Below are positions 25,840 through 34,079 of a DNA stretch of 64,000 bases, in pieces. The notes under the pieces are model-generated. The model was not told where the DNA came from and did not search any database. It saw only the letters and a program-made list of their open reading frames with translations. Where the stretch lies: the NCBI RefSeq assembly GCF_965216415.1, contig NZ_CBDCFU010000001.1, one strand, 5' to 3'. This DNA comes from Marivita sp003149565 (lineage in GTDB: Bacteria > Pseudomonadota > Alphaproteobacteria > Rhodobacterales > Rhodobacteraceae). Position 1 is the first letter of the stretch; the number at the start of each line of letters is the position of its first letter. The translations under genes and the position numbers were made by a program.

Positions 25840-26817
25840 TCAGAAGTTCTCTGCCGCGTCGAGCAATTGACGTCCAAGATCACCGGACTCAGCCAGCCAT
25901 GCGTCGATTACCGGTGCGGAGGCTTCCTTCCAACGGGCAATTTCCTCGTCCGACGGATAGTAGACTGTCATGCCATTGGCTTCCGCCTGCTTGAACGCCT
26001 CAGCCTCGAACTCCGACATGTAATCGCGAACCGCGGTTTCGGCATTGCGGGCAGCGGTTGTCAGAACTGTGCGTTGCTCTTCGGTCAGACCTTCCCAGAC
26101 ATCTTCATTGATGACAACGAGGAATTCGATATCCGCGTTGTTTACTACTGTGATAGCGTCCATCACTTCCCAAAGCTTGCGCGAGACAACGCCTGACACA
26201 CCGGTCATGCCGATATCAACGGTGCCTCGCTGATAGGCCAAGAACTGTTCAGAGCCTGAAATCAAGGTCGGCGCACCGCCCAGGACACTCACCCATTCTC
26301 CGAGCCACTTTCCGAACACGCGGGCTTTCTTGCCTTCCATGTCCTCCGGGCCCTTCAGCGGTTCGTCCTTGCTCAGCAGGACCGAGCCACCATAGGCCTG
26401 CCACCACAAAACATGTGATCCAGTTTCGCGGATCGCAGCATCAATCGGTTCCCGAACGGGCGAACCCGGCGCCACGGCAGCGCGGACCTTTTCCTCGGTA
26501 TTCAAGACGAAGGGCATGTAGAAGATGTCCACAGCCGGAATTTCGCCAACATAGCGGGTTAGCGACGCCACACCCATCTCGATCTCGCCAGCGCCAACGG
26601 CCTCTGGCACTTCGTTGTCACGGTACAGCTGCGCGCTGTCGTAGATCTCCACGTTAATATCGGAATTGGCCTCAACCTCTTCCTTGAACATTAGCAAATT
26701 CTGGCCAAGGTGGCTCGCCAGCGGAAGCTGCAAGGTAATGCGCAAAGTCGTCTCAGCGAATGCGGGGCTGACGTACAGCATGGCCGCGGCGGCAAGACCG
26801 CCTAGCAGATGTTTCAT
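25840..26817 (-). CDS. TRAP transporter solute-binding protein (DctP family)
   Basis: A 325-residue protein starting at the ATG at 26817, which follows a GGAGGA ribosome-binding site; the longer frame to 26886 is not supported. Signal peptide MKHLLGGLAAAAMLYVSPAFA. The DctP fold shows LYRDNEVPEAVGAGEIEMG and the ligand-carboxylate-binding arginine region KKARVFGKWLGEWVSVLGG. The substrate is probably an organic acid. First gene of the TRAP-lyase operon; no regulator is recognisable beside it. Confidence 0.9.
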   Translation of the reverse strand: MKHLLGGLAAAAMLYVSPAFAETTLRITLQLPLASHLGQNLLMFKEEVEANSDINVEIYDSAQLYRDNEVPEAVGAGEIEMGVASLTRYVGEIPAVDIFYMPFVLNTEEKVRAAVAPGSPVREPIDAAIRETGSHVLWWQAYGGSVLLSKDEPLKGPEDMEGKKARVFGKWLGEWVSVLGGAPTLISGSEQFLAYQRGTVDIGMTGVSGVVSRKLWEVMDAITVVNNADIEFLVVINEDVWEGLTEEQRTVLTTAARNAETAVRDYMSEFEAEAFKQAEANGMTVYYPSDEEIARWKEASAPVIDAWLAESGDLGRQLLDAAENF

Positions 26818-26967
26818 GATTTCCTCCTCCCAAAGGTTTTTTCTTATTCCGATTGCGCCGCGCCTTCCCGTGCGGCGGGAATCCAAACAATGAATGGGTT
26901 CATCCTACTGTCAAGAGCCTCTGCTGAAACTTTCCTGCAGTTGAAGTTGGCCATTCCTGCGGCAGAC

Positions 26968-26983
26968 ATAACCTGACAAAGCC
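26968..26983. repeat. Solo IS6-family terminus
   Basis: ATAACCTGACAAAGCC is identical to the last 16 bp of the IS6 relic at 46080-46883 (46868-46883). No other part of an element is attached; one side is the TRAP promoter region and the other a truncated MFS gene. It is the footprint of an IS6 insertion followed by deletion. Confidence 0.65.
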
Positions 26984-27303
26984 GTGGGACGATTGAGAGT
27001 GATGTGAGGTCGAAAAGGACAACGCCCAACCCGGCGAGAGTGATCGAAACGCCAAAAAGGGCCACGAGACCTAGAAGAACGGAAATCATTACCAGGCCGA
27101 AACCGATCAGGGAAATCGCGGCCGATGTCACGGCCAGCGCACGTAGCCTGCCTTGATCCACGACGATACCGAATGGATTGGAGCCGATCAGGTGTGCCGA
27201 AATCTGGCACGCGACGAGAAGACCGATGAGTTCCGGCGACGCTCCGAATGCCAATGCGGCAACAAGTGGCACCGCATCAAGAGCAGTCTGATCGGCGATG
27301 ATT
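26984..27303 (-). pseudogene. MFS transporter fragment truncated at an IS6 end
   Basis: About 105 residues with three to four hydrophobic segments (ALDAVPLVAALAFGASPELIG, GLVMISVLLGLVALFG) and the MFS loop-2/3-like GIVVDQGRLRALAVT. The frame reaches the solo IS6 terminus at 26983 and is lost there. The start cannot be placed. It is the N-terminal third of a drug-efflux-type MFS gene. Confidence 0.6.
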
Positions 27304-27647
27304 TTTGGCCCGTCTGGCTTCCTTGCGGGAGATCAAGGACTTGGCTGTGCCAGAAACCCCGTACAATACGCCGAAGGTTTTGGCAGGTTTTCGACCGTGC
27401 TGGATGCTGCGTCGAAGGACGCCGAGATCATGGAAGACGAACCGGTCATAGTCGGCTCCGGCCTTTCCCAAGAAATCGAAGTCGTCGACGAGGAAAATAC
27501 CTCGCATGTCTGGGACGACACCTTCGCGTCGTATCTTGCGGCCTTGATCAAAACACAAAAGGCCATTCGCGCAGTCGGCGCTGAAGCTTTCATGCACGAC
27601 GCCCCCAACCCGACTCTGCACTGAGGTACGCTGTATCACTCGTAGCC
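27304..27647. other. Stretch without a recognisable gene
   Basis: Between the MFS fragment and the WGR gene. A plus-strand frame ending at 27624 (…EVVDEENTSHVWDDTFASYL…) has a plausible composition but no start signal or family I recognise; it could be a decayed gene. Confidence 0.3.
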
Positions 27648-27851
27648 CTACTTCGCCTTTTCCATTTGGATGGCAAAGCGCGCATTCTTGGCTTGGACCT
27701 CCTCGTCGAACCAATCAATGCGGATTTGACCGGGCTGACCCACCCTCCCCCACTCCCGGACAAGGGACCAGTCTCCGAACAGGCCGGGCATGAGCTCCAT
27801 GCTGTAAAAGTGTTGGACAGCGCCTTCGGGCTCCGTTCGCGTGAGATCCAT
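27648..27851 (-). CDS. WGR-domain protein
   Basis: A 67-residue WGR domain: LTRTEPEGAVQHFYSMEL, then WSLVREWGRVGQPGQIRID, containing the eponymous W-G-R, and a lysine-rich end. The start at 27851 has GGAGG just upstream, formed by the last codons of the integrase pseudogene, so the two were one operon. The stop TAG stands where family members usually have KRGY; sequence past it reads GYE and a second stop, so about four C-terminal residues were probably lost by a nonsense mutation. WGR domains occur in PARPs and alone in plasmid or integrative cassettes; molecular role unknown. Confidence 0.75.
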   Translation of the reverse strand: MDLTRTEPEGAVQHFYSMELMPGLFGDWSLVREWGRVGQPGQIRIDWFDEEVQAKNARFAIQMEKAK

Positions 27852-27853
27852 GG

Positions 27854-28458
27854 CTACCTCCACATCCTGGCCGCGATGTCCTGTTCCTCGCGACCGACCG
27901 CATCGGCGTAGATCGCCGTCGTCAACAATTGCGCATGACCAAGCCAGCGTTGCAACATGTGGAGTGGTACACCCTGAACTGTGGCATGGACTCCGAAACC
28001 ATGCCGAAGGCCTTTCGGAGAGCGGTGCGGCGGGTCAGGAATGCCGGCTTCAATCATCACTCGTTTGACAATTTGCCAGACCCGTACACCGCTGAGTGGC
28101 CAGATCACCAATGCGGACTTTTTCTGAGACCGCTGCGCTTTCCGTATGCCGTGCGCCGTGTTGAGCGTGTCCAGGAATTCTCCGGGAACCGGCCGCTCCG
28201 AAAAACCACCTTCTGTTGACCAGAGGCGTCCCGGCGCTTCTTGAGGGATCGGATAGCAATGGTCCCACTTGAGAGGTCGATCCGCGCCGGCGTGATTTCC
28301 AGCAACTCAGATGGACGGCACCCCGTCCAGTGCAGGGTCTCACAGAGAGTCCGATCCCGGGCGGGCTGGTGCCGGGCAGCTGCGAGAAAGGTCGCCCGCT
28401 CTTCGGCGTTCAGATAAAGCCGGTTTCCAGCGGGGTCATGGAGGCGCATTTCAGACAT
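27854..28458 (-). pseudogene. Tyrosine recombinase split by a frameshift
   Basis: The N-terminal frame (28458 to about 28190) gives MRLHDPAGNRLYLNAEER, then TLHWTGCRPSELLEI with the first catalytic Arg. The C-terminal frame (from about 28180 to 27854) gives GLRHGFGVHA (H-x-x-R variant R-H-G), LQRWLGHAQ and the nucleophile Tyr in TTAIYADAVG. They join only with a frameshift near 28185-28205 (…KVVFR / …EFLDTLNTAHGIRK). It is an integron/plasmid-type integrase of about 200 residues, now inactive unless the shift is a sequencing error. Confidence 0.8.
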
Positions 28459-28606
28459 GGTGAAAAGCTTACCCGAATACTGTTAAACAAGAAGCCCTTA
28501 ACAGGCCCCCTGCCCCATCGATCGGACCGTCTGCGTGGCTGAAGGCTTAACACTATTGGTCATAGTGTTAAATCAAGGGTGGTATTTGACGTGACTGGAC
28601 GTGTCT

Positions 28607-28870
28607 CTATATCTCAATTGCTTCGCGATCACGGCCCTGGCCTTGAAGACAGTCGGCCAAGTTGTTGTAGCCATCCCAGACGTTTGGATGCGTCTCACCA
28701 AGTGCCGCCTGCAAAATTGCCAGAGATGTCTGGTAGAACCGCTCCGCATCCAAAACATTCCCCTGTTCATGGAGACAACTGGCCAAGTTGTTGTAGCTTG
28801 CCCCGACATCTGGATGCGCCTCTCCAAGCAACGACTTTAACTGCGCCTGAAATTCTGAACGAACTGATGC
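28607..28870 (-). pseudogene. TPR-repeat protein fragment (kinesin-light-chain type)
   Basis: Two consecutive 42-residue TPRs of the TPR_10/12 type: LGEAHPDVGASYNNLASCL and LGETHPNVWDGYNNLADCL. The frame stops at 28607 in the middle of the next repeat (EAIEI-stop-RH, where EAIEIYRH would be expected). No start or upstream domain is present, so it is the relic of a larger TPR (for example NB-ARC or CHAT-linked) protein. Confidence 0.6.
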
Positions 28871-29068
28871 TGGCGAAACCATCCCAGACACCTGAAGCTC
28901 CCAAGAATGCACGTGGCATCTATGGCCTTTTCGACCATCTCGGAGCGTTCCGATATCGTTTCGACGTCTTCGAGGAACCAAAGGTTTTACGAACGGATCC
29001 ATCACCGTCATCGTACGGGCTCAGAAACCCATAGCCACTACTTTGCAAGAATGTAAAAAACCGGCAGA

Positions 29069-30337
29069 ATGTGGCGTCTACGAAATGACCCTGCAACAAA
29101 GGCAGATGGCGACGTCGCAAAGCGACTGAGGAACGCATTTATCGCGCACCATTGCCGCGCCGTCTGGGTGCCACTGCCGGATGACGCTCCCATCGCCGAA
29201 CTCGAGGTCGAGGTCATCTCCATCGCACCTGCAGAGATGACTGCTTGGAACAAGCGCGGCATGGCGACTTACGATGAGCCAGAGGAATTGGTTGATGCGA
29301 TGATCGTTCGTCTTGGCCTCAGCCCATACGAACGCGCGGCGCTTCATCGTCAACGGGATCGCTTTCTGGCCAGGTGTCTTTCTGATGCGGCATCTCCTTC
29401 TGCAAGGCCGCGTCCAGCGCGAGCTGCAATCCCTGCCCTACCCAAAGGTCCGTTCCGCTTCTTCGCGCTCGATGTTGAAACTGCGAACCATGATCGGAGT
29501 AGCATATGCCAGGTCGGGGTCGCATGCGTGCGTCATGACAATAGCATCGAAACATGGGTTACTTTGGTTGATCCGCAGACGCCGCATTGGGCCTTCAGCG
29601 ATCTGCATGGCATTACAAATGACATGGCCCAGGGCGCACCCAAAATCGGAGCAGTGCTCGACACGCTCCACGGGATACAGGGTCACCACACTGTTTACCA
29701 GCATTCCGGGTTCGATCGAAGCGCGGCGCGCGCAGCTTGTGAAAAGCTCGGTCGCTCGGAGCCTTCCTGGGACTGGTGTGACAGTGTTGGTGTCGCGCGC
29801 CGGGCTTGGCCGGAATTGAAAGGCAACGGTGGGCACGGATTAGCTTCGCTCAAGGCGTATCTTGGGCTTCAATTCGAGCATCACGATGCTGAAGAAGATG
29901 CACGTGCCGCCGCAGAGGTCGTGCTTTTGGCGGAGCGTGGCGTTCGGGGAGTGTCGGATGAATTCGATGTGGTCGACGATGACGATGCTGGACTAAGCAT
30001 CCTGCCCATGCCGACGCGCACAGTCGCGTGGTCTGCAGCAGCGCAGCCGTGTCCAGTCAATGCGCCGGCTATGCCGGACCCCGTCGCCCAGTCCACAGGA
30101 ATAGAAGCGTTGTTCCTTGTCCCTGTTGCTGCTGATGGCAGTGCGCTTGGGCCTGAACTGGCGCGGAACGGACGATATACCGTTGGCGCCAAAGGGTCAG
30201 AATTGAAATTTGATGACGTAGAAGACGCTTTGAAGGCGCTTCGCAAGATGGATACTCCTCGCTGGCGCCGTCCAAATGCTGCGGGCAATTGGGGGATTGC
30301 CCCCGGTCTCGGATGGAAGGCTTTGGAGATGATATGA
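29069..30337 (+). CDS. DnaQ-like DEDDh 3'-5' exonuclease-domain protein
   Basis: A 422-residue protein. The exonuclease domain spans about residues 128-292: ExoI Asp135 and Glu137 (FFALDVETAN), ExoII Asp216 (YQHSGFD), ExoIII His272 and Asp277 (HHDAEEDARAAAE). All four DEDDh acidic residues and the catalytic His are present. Residues 1-110 and 300-422 are extra regions that I do not recognise; the C-terminal part (GRYTVGAKGSELKF…) looks folded. It resembles stand-alone polymerase III epsilon-like nucleases used in repair or defence. No operon partner remains, since the surrounding genes are relics. The start is uncertain. Confidence 0.8.
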   Translation: MWRLRNDPATKADGDVAKRLRNAFIAHHCRAVWVPLPDDAPIAELEVEVISIAPAEMTAWNKRGMATYDEPEELVDAMIVRLGLSPYERAALHRQRDRFLARCLSDAASPSARPRPARAAIPALPKGPFRFFALDVETANHDRSSICQVGVACVRHDNSIETWVTLVDPQTPHWAFSDLHGITNDMAQGAPKIGAVLDTLHGIQGHHTVYQHSGFDRSAARAACEKLGRSEPSWDWCDSVGVARRAWPELKGNGGHGLASLKAYLGLQFEHHDAEEDARAAAEVVLLAERGVRGVSDEFDVVDDDDAGLSILPMPTRTVAWSAAAQPCPVNAPAMPDPVAQSTGIEALFLVPVAADGSALGPELARNGRYTVGAKGSELKFDDVEDALKALRKMDTPRWRRPNAAGNWGIAPGLGWKALEMI

Positions 30338-30881
30338 GTGCATGCAGGCCATTGCAAAACTCACGAATTATGAACGCACCGGCCGCCTCTTTCATTTCAA
30401 GCAGTTACTGCGTGCATAAGTTGCGCGCAAAATTAGCACCGCCATGACGCGTGAAAAACCAATGGGGATCGAGCTTAACAGACGCCGTCCTACAGCGGCC
30501 GTTCGCGTCCTGCGCAGCGAATTGGGGTAACGAACCCAACCTGTGAATTCGTTTTTCCTGCTGCGAGCGCACGCAGGGCGAATATTGCTGCAGGTGCGCG
30601 GTTGCGGTCGCTGTTTAGCGGGGAGAAACCGGCCGTTCGCGCGCAGCGGGGAGCGGCTGGGCAACTATCAAGTTGCAGACACTGTTGCGGTCGAGATCGC
30701 TGAATTGAAAGTCTATTCTAAGCGCCTCGGAACGCCGTGGACAGCGGCTCGCCACCATCGCTCGTGCTTTGGTCAATTCCGGGCGTTCGTGCCGAACGGC
30801 AGCCGTCAAGTATTGTGGAAGCGCAAGGCAACTCTCTTGAGCGCAAATGGATATCACGAGTTAACCCTCATCGCGCTGATA
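30338..30881. other. Gene-free stretch
   Basis: No convincing coding sequence, RNA or repeat seen. Open frames here lack ribosome-binding sites and family resemblance. It separates the accessory block from the end of the pentitol operon. Confidence 0.5.
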
Positions 30882-32495
30882 CTAACCAAAAAGAGCCTTT
30901 CCCAAGTAATGTTCGGCTGCTTGGAGGATTTTGAATGCCTCGAAGCGCGCTTGGTGGAGACCTGATGGCGGTGCACCGGCAGGTGAAAAACGCTCTGCAA
31001 TCGAGGACATTTCCTCCATCGCGTCTTTCAGCGTTGCGAAATGACGGGCACCGACCGCACCGAGCATGGCAGCGCCAAGCAGGACCGGCTCTTGGGTGGT
31101 CGTGGACAGGACGGGCAGACCGCTTGCATCGGCAAGCAACTGTTTGACCGTGGCGGTTCGTCCGGCGCCGCCGCTGATGGCGATCGCTTTTGGGCAAATG
31201 CCTTGCTCTGCCTGAGCTTCCAATATCTGGCGCAAGCCATACCCGATGCCGGTAATAGCGGCGACGTAGGTGGCGATCAGATCGTCGACATCCGATCGCA
31301 ATGTCAGGCCGGCGATTACGGCGGTTGCTTCAGGATTGGCAAAGGGCGCGCGGTTTCCCAGAAAATCCGGAACGATCAGCCGGCGGCCCGCCAGATGGAC
31401 GGCATCGCTGATGTCTGGCGCGCGACGGGCGACTTCACGGGAGAGATAGTCCTGCAATGACAGGCCAGCCTCGGAGGCCAGCGCCTCTGCTGCCTCTCTG
31501 GCAGGGTGCGTCCGGATCAGATGCGCGATCGCCTCGCCCGCTGCGGATTGTCCGCCTTCCGAGAGCCACAGCCCTGGCACCATGGCCGAATAATAGGGCC
31601 CCCAGACGCCCGGCACCTTATGCGGCTTGGTAGAACTGGCCATCGTACAAGCGGAGGTGCCGAAGACATAGGCCATGGTTTGCTCGGGGCCCGCGTCAGG
31701 ATCGGCGCCGACCGTGCCGATGCCACCTGCATGCGCGTCAATCAAAGCTGCTCCAACAGGCGTTCCCGGGCGCAAGCCCATTTCTGCGGCCGCAGCCTCG
31801 GTCAACCCTTTGCCAATTGCCTCACCGGGGGGGACAATGTGCTGGCCGATGCGGGCAAACGCCTCGGCCGCGATGTCACCCAGACCGATCTGATTGAAGT
31901 AGCTCGCATCCCACCGATTTTCATGTGCGAGATAGGTCCATTTGCAGGTCACCGTGCAGGCCGAACGGGTCAGCGAAGCTGTGGCGGCCCATGTCAGGTA
32001 GTCGGGCAGGTCAAAAAAATGCCCTGCTGCGTGGAATGCGTCCGGCATGTTCTCCTTGAGCCAGAGCAGCTTGGGGGTCTGCATTTCTGGCGAGATACGC
32101 CCGCCGACATAGTCCAGCACCGCGTGGCCCTGTGCGTTGATCCGGGCGGCTTGACCTTTGGCGCGGTGATCCATCCAAACGATGACGTTGCGTTCGCGCG
32201 CGCGGGTCTCACTGATGCTGAGCGGGCGCATGTCGCGGTCGAGGACGACCATCGAGCAGGCGGCATCGAACCCAACGCCCGCCACCTGATCGGGCGCAAT
32301 TCCTGACACCGAAACGGCCGTCTTCACGCAAGCGCAGACGGCAGACCAGATATCATCCGAAGATTGCTCGGCGACATCACCCTCGCGCCACATATTTATG
32401 TCCTGGGCGTGGCTGGCCAGCAGCGTCCCGCTTGCGTCGAAAACACCGGCGCGCGCGCTGCCGGTGCCGACATCGACCCCTACGAACGCTGTCAC
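30882..32495 (-). CDS. FGGY-family pentulose kinase (D-ribulokinase type)
   Basis: A 537-residue two-domain FGGY kinase. It starts FVGVDVGTGSARAGVFD and has VIVWMDHRAKGQA, VFGTSACTMAS and AISGGAGRTATVKQ, matching the FGGY pentulose kinase subgroup (D-ribulokinase) rather than xylulokinase. It would convert D-ribulose to D-ribulose 5-phosphate. GTG at 32495 is chosen because it overlaps the SDR stop (GTGA); the longer upstream frame is a shadow of the SDR gene. Last gene of a ten-gene minus-strand operon. Confidence 0.88.
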   Translation of the reverse strand: MTAFVGVDVGTGSARAGVFDASGTLLASHAQDINMWREGDVAEQSSDDIWSAVCACVKTAVSVSGIAPDQVAGVGFDAACSMVVLDRDMRPLSISETRARERNVIVWMDHRAKGQAARINAQGHAVLDYVGGRISPEMQTPKLLWLKENMPDAFHAAGHFFDLPDYLTWAATASLTRSACTVTCKWTYLAHENRWDASYFNQIGLGDIAAEAFARIGQHIVPPGEAIGKGLTEAAAAEMGLRPGTPVGAALIDAHAGGIGTVGADPDAGPEQTMAYVFGTSACTMASSTKPHKVPGVWGPYYSAMVPGLWLSEGGQSAAGEAIAHLIRTHPAREAAEALASEAGLSLQDYLSREVARRAPDISDAVHLAGRRLIVPDFLGNRAPFANPEATAVIAGLTLRSDVDDLIATYVAAITGIGYGLRQILEAQAEQGICPKAIAISGGAGRTATVKQLLADASGLPVLSTTTQEPVLLGAAMLGAVGARHFATLKDAMEEMSSIAERFSPAGAPPSGLHQARFEAFKILQAAEHYLGKALFG

Positions 32496-33217
32496 AAGTC
32501 CACCGCGTTTGGCAGTAGAACAAGGTCGCGGATGGTGACGTTGGGCGGACGCGTGAGCATGAAGACGACGCAATCGGCGACTTCTTCGGGTTGCATCAGG
32601 CTGCCTTCGGCAAGGGCCTGCTCCATCTTGGCCTTGGGCCAGTCGTCGAGAAGCGCCGTGACCACGGGGCCGGGCAGGATCGACCCCACGCGCACCCCAT
32701 GTTTCGACATTTGCCTTCTCACCGTGTGGGTGAATGCCTGCACGGCATGTTTGGAGGCCGTGTAAATTGGCTCCCATACCACGGGTGTCACACCTGCAAT
32801 TGAACTGGTGAGGATCACGTCGCCCGACCCTTGCCGGGCCAGATGGGGCAGCACCGCTTGGACCGACCGGAACGCCGCGTTGATGTTGAGGTTCAGCATC
32901 CGGTCCCAGGCATCCGGATCAGCCTCCAGCACATCGCCGCCGACATAGGCGCCGGCATTGGCGTGGAATACGTCAAGCCGTCCGGCCGCGTCAAGAATGG
33001 CTGGCAACATGCTTGCTACGCTGTCCTTGTCCGTCAGGTCCGTCACAATGGGCATGGCTGAGGGGCCAAGATCCGCACAGACACGGTCGAGCGCCGCCCT
33101 GTCCCGATCCACCAGCGCAACGCGTGCGCCGGCGTCAACGCAGGCCTTCGCGCAGGCCAGACCGATGCCCGATGCCGCCCCCGTTATCGCAACAACTTTC
33201 CCCGCCAGATCGGCCAT
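32492..33217 (-). CDS. SDR oxidoreductase, candidate ribitol 2-dehydrogenase
   Basis: A 241-residue classical short-chain dehydrogenase with nucleotide motif TGAASGIG, NAG (HANAGAY), catalytic Ser in ILTSSIAG and Tyr-x-x-x-Lys in YTASKHA; Asp in ALVDRDR favours NAD(H). Located directly before the D-ribulokinase gene, it is inferred to oxidise a pentitol (ribitol) to D-ribulose. The specificity is contextual only. Confidence 0.82.
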   Translation of the reverse strand: MADLAGKVVAITGAASGIGLACAKACVDAGARVALVDRDRAALDRVCADLGPSAMPIVTDLTDKDSVASMLPAILDAAGRLDVFHANAGAYVGGDVLEADPDAWDRMLNLNINAAFRSVQAVLPHLARQGSGDVILTSSIAGVTPVVWEPIYTASKHAVQAFTHTVRRQMSKHGVRVGSILPGPVVTALLDDWPKAKMEQALAEGSLMQPEEVADCVVFMLTRPPNVTIRDLVLLPNAVDL

Positions 33218-33230
33218 GTGCCAGCTCCCT

Positions 33231-34079
33231 TCAAATTAAACCGTACTGCAGCGCTTTACCGCGCAAAAACGGCAGGCCGTCGCCGACAACCTGCTCTGCG
33301 CTTTCTGCGACAGGCCGCCAGACGGAAAGGCCATAGGCAATATCAGGCGGCATGTTGATAAAGCTATCCATCGCGAGGCCCCCGTCGAACCCAATCGCGA
33401 CAAGGGTCACGAAGATCTCGTCCCAATCGCAGGTTCCCGCACCGGGCGTTCCGCGATCGGACTCGGATAGGTGAATGTAGCGCAGATGATCCCGGCCCTG
33501 CAGGATACCGTTGCCTGCGCCTTCTTCCTCGATGTTCATGTGGTAGGTATCGAGGTGGATAAACATGTTTTCCGCCCCGATCCGCTCGATCATTGCGACC
33601 CCTTGCGCGGCGGTATTGATCAGGTGGGTTTCGTAGCGGTTCACGGGATCGATCCCAAAGGCGAGTCCCGTGTCAGCCGCCAGTCTTGGCACCTGTTCCA
33701 GAACGCGGGCAACATTGTCGAGCTTGGAATCCGTCGGCGGCAGGCCCGACCGTTCGCCGATACCGCCATAGGTCACACCAGTCAGTGCGGTTGCCCCGAG
33801 ACCTGCGGTCTTTTCGATCGCCAGCCGCAGGAAATCCTTCGCACCTTCCGGATTGCGGGACGTCCAGACTGCCTCTGGCAGTCCGAGAGAGCAGGCGGCA
33901 GGCAGTTCGGCTTCTTCCAGCAGGCGACGTCCAAGCGCAGCATCCATTGCAGCCGGGTCAAGGAGCGCGATCTCGAGGAAATCAATCCCCGACGCCTTCG
34001 CCGCCGCAATGGCGCGTGCAGCGCCCTCGGCGTCCCAGGACATGGTCCACATGCTGGTATGAACCCCGAACCCCTTCAT
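33231..34079 (-). CDS. Ketose 3-epimerase-family isomerase with both catalytic Glu replaced by Asp
   Basis: A 282-residue TIM barrel collinear with the enzyme at 248-1096 (same length; HTSMWTM, NPEGA, PVNRYE, HLDTYHMNIEE and IHLSESDRGTPG shared). The D-tagatose/D-psicose 3-epimerase metal and catalytic positions are Asp144 (FGIDPVNRYE, normally Glu), Asp177, His203 and Asp238 (AMDSF, normally Glu). Both glutamates are aspartate; I checked the codons (GAT at 33650-33648 and 33368-33366). It may have altered metal geometry, a changed reaction, or reduced activity. It overlaps the upstream SDR gene by 4 bases. Confidence 0.85.
   Translation of the reverse strand: MKGFGVHTSMWTMSWDAEGAARAIAAAKASGIDFLEIALLDPAAMDAALGRRLLEEAELPAACSLGLPEAVWTSRNPEGAKDFLRLAIEKTAGLGATALTGVTYGGIGERSGLPPTDSKLDNVARVLEQVPRLAADTGLAFGIDPVNRYETHLINTAAQGVAMIERIGAENMFIHLDTYHMNIEEEGAGNGILQGRDHLRYIHLSESDRGTPGAGTCDWDEIFVTLVAIGFDGGLAMDSFINMPPDIAYGLSVWRPVAESAEQVVGDGLPFLRGKALQYGLI

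Noticed and set aside
27298..27624. A 108-residue plus-strand frame as a gene
   Set aside because: Plausible composition near its end but no start signal or family; kept only as an unresolved stretch.
30543..30965. A 140-residue plus-strand frame in the gap before the pentitol operon
   Set aside because: No ribosome-binding site, no recognisable motif, and it runs into the antisense of the kinase gene.
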